Of a stretch of 56,677 nucleotides of DNA, positions 50,909 through 56,677 are shown in pieces. Each line of letters begins with the position of its first letter. Positions within the stretch are counted from its first letter, which is position 1. Made by a program: the position numbers and the translations under genes. Under the pieces are notes generated by a model. It searched no databases, was not told where the DNA came from, and saw only the letters and a program-made list of their open reading frames with translations. Source of the DNA: Gracilinema caldarium (lineage in GTDB: Bacteria; Spirochaetota; Spirochaetia; Treponematales; Breznakiellaceae); contig NZ_JAJUHW010000016.1 in NCBI RefSeq assembly GCF_029265695.1, positions 1-56,677 on the forward strand, given 5' to 3'.

Positions 50909-53224
50909 TTAGCCTCTTATTTTCTGAGGAATTTCAAAATTGTTTACCCCGGGTACTAGAGATACGGGCTTTCCATACAAGACAATCTGCAATTGAGTTC
51001 CTTCTCCCTGTTCAGCTTTAATCTTAAGGCTGTCTCTCATAACTAAGATTTTTAATTGATACCCCTTATATGTTATACTAAATGAATAGGAATGCCACTT
51101 TGCAGGAAGTATTGGTGCTAATTTAAGCATTGATCCGTCACTCCGAAGCCCACCAAATCCATACACTATATTCATCCAGGCAGCGGCAATACTAGTTGTA
51201 TGGAGACCTTCTCCAGTGTTACGGTTATAATTGTCCAAGTCCATACGGGTTGCAAAATTAAAGAATTGGTATGCCTGATCATACTCACCGAGTTCAACAG
51301 CAAGAATAGAGTGAACCGAGGGTGACAAGGATGATTCATGTATCGTTTTTGGTTCATAATAATTATAATTGGCTCTGATGATATCAGGGTCAAATTCGCT
51401 ATTATGAAGCAGTAGAAACATGAGTACATCGGGTTGTTTAATCATATCCGTCCGGTATATTCGGTCATAGGACCAGTGGTGATATAATGGAAAATCAGTT
51501 ACAGGTATACTACGAATATCTGTATGGGGAAGATTAAAGAAGCCCTCATGCTGTTCAAAAAGCTTTGTCTTTTCATTATACAAAATAATCATACGATCCG
51601 CACAAATTCTAAACTCATCTAATTCTTGCTCTGTAAAATTGATTGATTCCTTTAAGTGTTGATATAATTGAGATGCCTCCCGTGACATCCTTTCTAATGT
51701 TTGCAATGTAAACTCAAAAGTTTTTTTTGCCATAAAATTAGTATATGTATTATGATTTACCATCATGTGAAATTCATCAGGCCCCATAACACCATAGAAA
51801 CCAAATCCACTTCTATCAGCATTCCATGCTCCCCGAGAAATAAGAAACCGGCTTACTTCCACAAGGATTTCTGCACCATATTGAAATAAGAAATCATCAT
51901 CTCCGCTTAGCCGATGATAATGATAAATACCGTATGCTACAGCAGTGCTTGGTTGAAACTGCAAACTCGCATGCTGCCATAAATCACAGGCTTCGTTTCC
52001 GTTCAGTGTTGCAACAGGATAACAAGCACCGTGACAATCAAGCATTTTCGCTCGCGCCTTCGCCTGGGGCAATGTATTATAACGGTATAAAAGCAGGTTC
52101 TTTGCAGCATTTAGATTATTAAAAAGATAAAAGGAAAGGCAATACGTTTCAGTATCCCAAAAAGCATGACCGTTATAAGCTTCTCCCGTAAGGCCTTTGG
52201 CACCTATATTATGTTCAGGATCCTGGCCGTGATAGGTTTGCTGCATTTGGAAAATACAGAACCGTATACCTTGTTGATTTATATCATCACCATCAATTTC
52301 AATATCAGTAGTATTCCAAACTCGTGACCAATATTCTTCTTGTGCATTCAAAGCTTTTTTATAATCAAGATCTATTATTTCTTTTTGAAGATATGCTAAC
52401 AAGTTTTCTTTATTTTTTTCCTCGTTCCAACCATTTTTATAAACCCGATTAATTACAAACTTATCAACAATCGCTTCCACCCCTTGAGTAAGTGTTAATA
52501 TCAATTCTTGGGCGACTATACCTGTTTCATGTATATTATGGACATCCTTAACATTTGAAGTCTTCCATAAATAAGCAGATGCAACTGATTGGCCTGTCCC
52601 TATAGTAGACCAAGCCATAGCCGCACCATCAGTAAAAAATTGAAAGCTCTCTTCCTTCCAATATTTCTTTTTCCTGCTTTCCTGTATAATATTACCATTG
52701 AGCCCAATACAAATATATAGTTGTCCAGAGAAATTCAGAGGTGTGCAGGAGATCCTTTGATAAGCCTTTTCAACATCTGTCATATCTAGGAAACGTTCAA
52801 AAATCATTTCAATTTCTTTGCCGGTTCTGGTCCTCCAAATAAATGAACGGGTGAGAGTACCATTTTTCATATCCAGTACACGACTATAACTTGATATATC
52901 TGAATGCCCCATTTGTAGTTGTTCATTATCAATGATCACAGTTGTATACAGCCAATCAGGAGCATTCACCATAAAATGAGTTTCATTAACGATACCTTTG
53001 TATGCAGATTGGTTTGTTGAACGTTCAACATCAAAGACACCGTTATAATAGCTTCCTCTGAGTGTTTGAAGAACAGTACCTTCTTCAAAATATCCCCGTA
53101 TACCAATATATTCATTTGCTAATGAGAATACTGATTCTGCAACCAACCGATGATCTGAATCCAAGCTATTTTCAACAATTTTCCAGGGATCAACAATTAA
53201 GAACTTGTCAGCGTATTTTTGCAT
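50909..53224 (-). CDS. GH65 family disaccharide phosphorylase B (operon 2)
   Basis: This 771-residue GH65 enzyme belongs to a different subgroup from the other two. Its general acid is Glu484 in YGVMGPDEFHMMVNHNTYTN, and the substrate-loop region reads NGNEACDLWQHASLQFQPST (409-428). Phosphate contacts come from ESSLSPSVHS. With two unlike GH65 enzymes after one importer, operon 2 could handle two linkages, for example a trisaccharide stepwise or two disaccharides. It follows the MalG-type permease gene by 53 bases. There is no signal peptide. The exact linkage specificity cannot be read from sequence alone. Confidence 0.9.
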   Translation of the reverse strand: MQKYADKFLIVDPWKIVENSLDSDHRLVAESVFSLANEYIGIRGYFEEGTVLQTLRGSYYNGVFDVERSTNQSAYKGIVNETHFMVNAPDWLYTTVIIDNEQLQMGHSDISSYSRVLDMKNGTLTRSFIWRTRTGKEIEMIFERFLDMTDVEKAYQRISCTPLNFSGQLYICIGLNGNIIQESRKKKYWKEESFQFFTDGAAMAWSTIGTGQSVASAYLWKTSNVKDVHNIHETGIVAQELILTLTQGVEAIVDKFVINRVYKNGWNEEKNKENLLAYLQKEIIDLDYKKALNAQEEYWSRVWNTTDIEIDGDDINQQGIRFCIFQMQQTYHGQDPEHNIGAKGLTGEAYNGHAFWDTETYCLSFYLFNNLNAAKNLLLYRYNTLPQAKARAKMLDCHGACYPVATLNGNEACDLWQHASLQFQPSTAVAYGIYHYHRLSGDDDFLFQYGAEILVEVSRFLISRGAWNADRSGFGFYGVMGPDEFHMMVNHNTYTNFMAKKTFEFTLQTLERMSREASQLYQHLKESINFTEQELDEFRICADRMIILYNEKTKLFEQHEGFFNLPHTDIRSIPVTDFPLYHHWSYDRIYRTDMIKQPDVLMFLLLHNSEFDPDIIRANYNYYEPKTIHESSLSPSVHSILAVELGEYDQAYQFFNFATRMDLDNYNRNTGEGLHTTSIAAAWMNIVYGFGGLRSDGSMLKLAPILPAKWHSYSFSITYKGYQLKILVMRDSLKIKAEQGEGTQLQIVLYGKPVSLVPGVNNFEIPQKIRG

Positions 53225-53277
53225 TACTAATATCTCCCTTGTATTCTATTTCTGCAAAAAAAAGAAAAACGGAATGT

Positions 53278-54135
53278 TTATCCCTTTATTCCTGATTGCA
53301 GATTTACCTGTGTGATTTGTTTTTGGAAAATTAAAAACAAAAGTATAGGCGGAACCATGACAAAGGTTACCGCCCTCAGTATTTCTACATCGGTAGCCTT
53401 TGTTGCTGTTCTAAATTGAAAGAGTCTTACCATAACTGTTTCAAGACCCGTATTGTTCAAGACCAAATATGGCAAGAGAAAATCTGACCAAGCTGCATTT
53501 ATAGAAAACATTATAATAACCATAATGATTGGCTGACTCAGGGGTATAGCGATATCTCTAAATATTTGGAGATCTGTGCTTCCGTCAATCTTTGCAGCTT
53601 CAACAAGCGACATAGGAAGCACATCAAAGAAATTTTTAAACATGATGACATAAAAGGCATTTGCTCCCATGGATAGCCAGAGAGGAATAAAACTACCACT
53701 AAGACCAATTCGGTTTATATTGATAAAAAGTGGAACTATACTAGTTGTTGCTGGTATGAGCATACTCCACATAACAAGACCATAAATAAGTTTTGCCCCC
53801 CGGGGTTTTATCTTGGAAAGCACATATCCTAAAAGCCCATTAAAAATGACTGCACAAAAAACACTACCTACTACAGAAATGAAAGAATTCTGGTAATATC
53901 GTACGAATCGCAACCGTTTCCAGGTTTCAATATATCTTTGCAAGTCAAACCGTTCAGGCAAGATATTTTTACCTATCGTAAATTCTTTAATATCCTTAAA
54001 ACCGGAAAACAAAACCCATACAACCGGAGCTAAACAGAGAAAAAGAGTCATTACTGCAAAAAAAAGTATTACATCATAAATGAATCGTACTGAAGCTTGC
54101 TTTAAATCAAGATCACGGATAATTCCATTATTCAT
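53278..54135 (-). CDS. sugar ABC transporter permease, MalG type (operon 2)
   Basis: This is a 285-residue permease with six helices, ending NLQSGIKG. The EAA loop is SLVEAAKIDGSTDLQIFRDI. Its start is one base after the MalF-type stop, so translation is coupled. It forms the membrane channel with that partner and relies on an ATPase encoded elsewhere. Confidence 0.92.
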   Translation of the reverse strand: MNNGIIRDLDLKQASVRFIYDVILFFAVMTLFLCLAPVVWVLFSGFKDIKEFTIGKNILPERFDLQRYIETWKRLRFVRYYQNSFISVVGSVFCAVIFNGLLGYVLSKIKPRGAKLIYGLVMWSMLIPATTSIVPLFININRIGLSGSFIPLWLSMGANAFYVIMFKNFFDVLPMSLVEAAKIDGSTDLQIFRDIAIPLSQPIIMVIIMFSINAAWSDFLLPYLVLNNTGLETVMVRLFQFRTATKATDVEILRAVTFVMVPPILLFLIFQKQITQVNLQSGIKG

Positions 54136-54136
54136 T

Positions 54137-55027
54137 TTAATATTCCTTCGGTTTATTCATTTTACTATAAATAGCAGTCAGAGCTACAAGGATAATCGAA
54201 ACAACAACTGAAACTGCTGCAGCTTTTGGGTAATCATATTTTTCAAAAGCATATTTAAACACAAGCTGCATAATTGAAATTGATGCATTGTTTGGACCTC
54301 CATTAGTTAAAACAAGCGGTTCATACAGAATTTGGAACACCGCAATAATTTGCAATATCAGCAAAGTTCTTGCCAGATTATAGATTTGCGGAATTGTGAT
54401 ATGTTTAATTCGTTTTACTATTCCAGCTCCATCAATTATTGCTGCTTCGTATAATTCAGGATCAATACTCTGTAGACCTGCGATATATAATAGTGTAGTT
54501 GCTCCTGCACCTTTCCAGGTCAAAGTAAGAACGATAAGAGGAATAGTCCATTGCGGATTAGTCAGCCATGGCTGTGGTTCAACACCAATATAATTAAGAA
54601 GAATATTCAAGATTCCTGTTGGCCCGGGCCTAAAAATAAAGCCCCACATAAAAACAATAGCCATCCCTGGAACAATACTAGGCAAATACACACCAATCTT
54701 GAAAACAGATTGACCCCTTCTTATTTCGTTTATTAGAATTGCAAGTACAATAGGCACCAAAAAACCGATAACCAAAGACCATATTGTATATAAAAAGGTA
54801 TTACGGATTGCTGCGATGAAATCAGGATGATTGAAAACGACAAAATAATTATCCAAACCAACAAAATTAATGAGCCTCATGCCCTGTGCATGAAATAGGG
54901 ATAACCGAACACTCTCTAATAGAGGTTCCCAGACAAAAAAAACGAAAAGTAAAACACTTGGCAGCATCATAAGCCAGCCAGGAACATCATTGATGAACGG
55001 TTTTTTATATTTTCCAGGTAAGCTCAC
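54137..55027 (-). CDS. sugar ABC transporter permease, MalF type (operon 2)
   Basis: This is a 296-residue permease of usual length, with the EAA loop ELYEAAIIDGAGIVKRIKHI. Unlike the operon 1 partner it has no large loop after the first helix. A GTG start at 55027 is preceded by AAAGGAGG six bases upstream. A strong hairpin lies between it and the binding-protein gene. It imports the operon's sugar together with the MalG-type subunit. Confidence 0.92.
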   Translation of the reverse strand: MSLPGKYKKPFINDVPGWLMMLPSVLLFVFFVWEPLLESVRLSLFHAQGMRLINFVGLDNYFVVFNHPDFIAAIRNTFLYTIWSLVIGFLVPIVLAILINEIRRGQSVFKIGVYLPSIVPGMAIVFMWGFIFRPGPTGILNILLNYIGVEPQPWLTNPQWTIPLIVLTLTWKGAGATTLLYIAGLQSIDPELYEAAIIDGAGIVKRIKHITIPQIYNLARTLLILQIIAVFQILYEPLVLTNGGPNNASISIMQLVFKYAFEKYDYPKAAAVSVVVSIILVALTAIYSKMNKPKEY

Positions 55028-55044
55028 AATCTGCCTCCTTTGTT

Positions 55045-55077
55045 TTCCGGTTTCAGCTTTTTAAGCTGAAACCGGAA
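55045..55077 (-). terminator. strong intercistronic hairpin (operon 2)
   Basis: A perfect 15-base stem (TTCCGGTTTCAGCTT with AAGCTGAAACCGGAA, three-base loop) lies between the binding-protein and MalF-type genes. No T-run follows in the direction of transcription, so RNA protection or partial attenuation is more likely than full termination. Confidence 0.75.
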
Positions 55078-55132
55078 TTATAGATTTTTTAGGTAGAGCT
55101 CATTTCGAATACCAATCTCTTTTGAAAAAACA

Positions 55133-56530
55133 TCATTTATTTATTTGAGCATCAAGCAAGCCTTGGAAATTTTTCTGTGCCCTATCCAGAAGAGCTTTTA
55201 TGTCCGAGTTCTTATCAGTGAGCACTGCCTGCAAAACCTTAGTTAATTCTGCATATAGATCCTGGGCTAGCATAGGTTCTTCGGTCTTTAGATTTGTCTT
55301 TTCTGCAACCTTAGTATAATAGTCCTTGTACAAGCGCATATCCACATTGGAATATTGGTTAATGACATCCTGCTGAGCCTTGAGATATGAGGGATCAGTC
55401 CATGCGGGGAAAGTAGGTACTACTGGAATTCCCTCATTCTGCCGATTCTGAGCATCTGCCTTCATACCTGCAATTGACTTTTCAGTTACAACAGGAGCCT
55501 TACCCATAATTTCTAGATATTTGAGAGCTGCTTTAACCTGGTCACTGCTTGCATTTGCAGCGAACATATAAGGTGTCCCACCCATAAGCGAAAATTGACC
55601 TTTTGGTCCAGCAGGCACTGGAACAAGGGCAAGATCAGTTACCGGAAGTCCATTCACCTGGGTGGGCTGATTTACCGCATCCTGAGCAGCAATATACATT
55701 GCAGCTGCTCCAGTTCCTATAGCCCGGAATCCAGTTCCCCAGTCTTCATTGGTTGGATCAGGAGTCAATACATCATATTTCCATTTTAAATCTTGTACAT
55801 ATTGAACAGCGGCGATTACCTCTGGTGTATTCAGCTGTGCTATCCATTTTCCGCCTTTTTGAACTTCGAACTGTGCACCGAACCCCCAAGCAATATTAGT
55901 AAAATGCCAGCCCCCTGCATTGTCCTTTGCTAAGAGACAAAGCCCTGCACTCCCGGTCTTATTTTTGATAATTTTCGCGGTTTCCGCTAATTCAGCCCAG
56001 GTTTTCGGATATAGCGGAATCCCATTTTTATCTACAAGCCCTGCCTTTCTGAATAGATCTACATTTAACATAAGTCCCAAAGCATACGCATCCCGGGGAA
56101 CGCCATAAATCTTTCCATCCTTGGATAGCAGATTTCGGATACTTTCGTTCATTTTAGTATCCCAACCGAGGGCTTTTAACTCCTGTGTAATATCTTTTAC
56201 AAAACCACCGGCAATTAATTTTTGAGGTTCAGTAAACCAAGTTTCAAATATAGTCGGAAGTTTACCCGATTCCGCCAAAGAAACAAAAGTATCAGTGGCA
56301 TATTTATAATTTGCCGGCTGAATTACTACATTCGGATACAAAGCATTAAAATCCTTAACAAATTGTTGGTGCATGGCAATATCCCCTGCGAGGGTATCCT
56401 CAGGCCATATCCCCAGCTTAACGATAACCTTACCCGCCGAATTACCACTACCCTTGTCACTAGCACCGCTCGCGGCAACCATGCTTACAATGCCCAATAT
56501 CAGGCATAATGCAACGATCGTCCTCTTCAT
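55133..56530 (-). CDS. sugar ABC transporter substrate-binding protein (operon 2)
   Basis: This family 1 solute-binding protein has 465 residues when started at 56530, where AAGGAG lies upstream and a signal peptide begins (MKRTIVALCLILGIVSMVAA, cleaved near ASGASD). A longer in-frame reading to 56638 crosses the promoter and operator and is rejected. Typical segments are LPTIFETWFTEPQKLIAGGF, YGVPRDAYALGLMLNVDLFR and LMGGTPYMFAANASSDQVKA. It is first in operon 2 and should bind the alpha-glucoside used by the two GH65 enzymes. Confidence 0.92.
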   Translation of the reverse strand: MKRTIVALCLILGIVSMVAASGASDKGSGNSAGKVIVKLGIWPEDTLAGDIAMHQQFVKDFNALYPNVVIQPANYKYATDTFVSLAESGKLPTIFETWFTEPQKLIAGGFVKDITQELKALGWDTKMNESIRNLLSKDGKIYGVPRDAYALGLMLNVDLFRKAGLVDKNGIPLYPKTWAELAETAKIIKNKTGSAGLCLLAKDNAGGWHFTNIAWGFGAQFEVQKGGKWIAQLNTPEVIAAVQYVQDLKWKYDVLTPDPTNEDWGTGFRAIGTGAAAMYIAAQDAVNQPTQVNGLPVTDLALVPVPAGPKGQFSLMGGTPYMFAANASSDQVKAALKYLEIMGKAPVVTEKSIAGMKADAQNRQNEGIPVVPTFPAWTDPSYLKAQQDVINQYSNVDMRLYKDYYTKVAEKTNLKTEEPMLAQDLYAELTKVLQAVLTDKNSDIKALLDRAQKNFQGLLDAQINK

Positions 56531-56572
56531 ACATCGCTCCTTGTTTCGTATATTCCCCGCACCTAACCTTGC

Positions 56573-56590
56573 AGGTTTAACGTTAAACCT
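56573..56590. promoter_or_regulatory. 18-bp perfect palindrome, LacI-type operator
   Basis: AGGTTTAACGTTAAACCT is a perfect 18-base palindrome with the central CG expected of LacI/GalR-family operators. It begins seven bases downstream of the -10 box, covering the transcription start, where a bound repressor would block initiation. No lacI-type gene lies in the window. Confidence 0.75.
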
Positions 56591-56596
56591 AACGTT

Positions 56597-56625
56597 ATTT
56601 AAACACATAAAAATGGTACTGTCAA
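56597..56625 (-). promoter_or_regulatory. sigma70-type promoter of operon 2
   Basis: On the minus strand TTGACA (56620-56625) is followed after 17 bases by TTAAAT (56597-56602), just before the palindromic operator. TAAATA one base further is an alternative -10. Confidence 0.7.
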
Positions 56626-56677
56626 CCAATTGATTCAAATTAATATTTTATTTCAATACTGGTTTTGAGATATCCCC

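Noticed and set aside
56531-56638. N-terminal extension of the operon 2 binding protein
   Set aside because: It would run through the promoter and operator, and the signal peptide and AAGGAG site both point to the ATG at 56530.
1-56677. CRISPR array or prophage
   Set aside because: No regularly spaced repeats, cas genes, or phage structural, integrase or lysis genes are present in the window.

Overview
The window is a compact bacterial chromosome segment with about 48 protein-coding loci and one tRNA. No gap between genes reaches 300 bases. The best guess for the host is a spirochaete of the Treponema/Spirochaeta type. This is inference, from a mixture of clues: a surface protein built of FNI/FNM repeats like those described in Leptospira, several sugar ABC importers without their own ATPase, GH65 phosphorylases paired with beta-phosphoglucomutases, and a radical-SAM/UDG-like gene pair common in anaerobes. 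No rRNA or housekeeping marker is present to prove it.

Layout. 0-4 kb (minus strand): sensor kinase, family 3 solute-binding protein, MATE efflux pump. 4.1-9.6 kb: PfkB sugar kinase, beta-carbonic anhydrase, repeat-rich outer-surface protein, AAC(3)-type acetyltransferase, UDP-glucose dehydrogenase, YqfO/NIF3-like domain protein. 9.6-19.3 kb: lipoprotein, a glycosyltransferase-acyltransferase fusion, Nudix hydrolase, SulP transporter, a heterodimeric ABC exporter, flavodoxin-like protein. 19.5-22.1 kb: Rpn-type nuclease, tRNA-Asn, and a DUF2147-glycoside hydrolase fusion. 22.1-28.6 kb: an A+T-richer block bounded by a perfect 28-bp direct repeat, holding a broken lipoprotein gene, a NarL-type two-component system and a sugar ABC importer. 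28.6-39.6 kb: DRTGG protein, 5-formyl-THF cyclo-ligase, a helical protein, thiol peroxidase, the radical-SAM/UDG-like pair, a DUF6941-like protein, a Rieske oxygenase, a B12-binding sensor followed by a histidine kinase with an in-frame TAG, a GltS-type symporter and a zinc-ribbon acyltransferase. 39.7-56.6 kb: two paralogous alpha-glucoside phosphorolysis operons.

How the genes work together. Each of the two last operons encodes a solute-binding protein, two permeases, one or two GH65 phosphorylases and a beta-phosphoglucomutase. Together these would import an alpha-glucoside, split it with phosphate to beta-glucose 1-phosphate, and convert that to glucose 6-phosphate. The first operon lies divergent to an AraC regulator. 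The second has a sigma70-like promoter with an 18-bp LacI-type palindrome just downstream. None of the three sugar importers carries an ATPase gene, so a shared MsmX/UgpC-type ATPase is expected elsewhere.

Two cross-cutting patterns stand out. First, many genes without a Shine-Dalgarno sequence have a -10 box (TATACT, TATAGT or CATACT) only 6-11 bases before the ATG, which predicts leaderless transcripts and in two cases decides the start codon. Second, all three binding-protein/permease junctions carry an RNA hairpin. Two genes (a lipoprotein and the B12-linked kinase) are interrupted by one in-frame stop with the frame intact on both sides.
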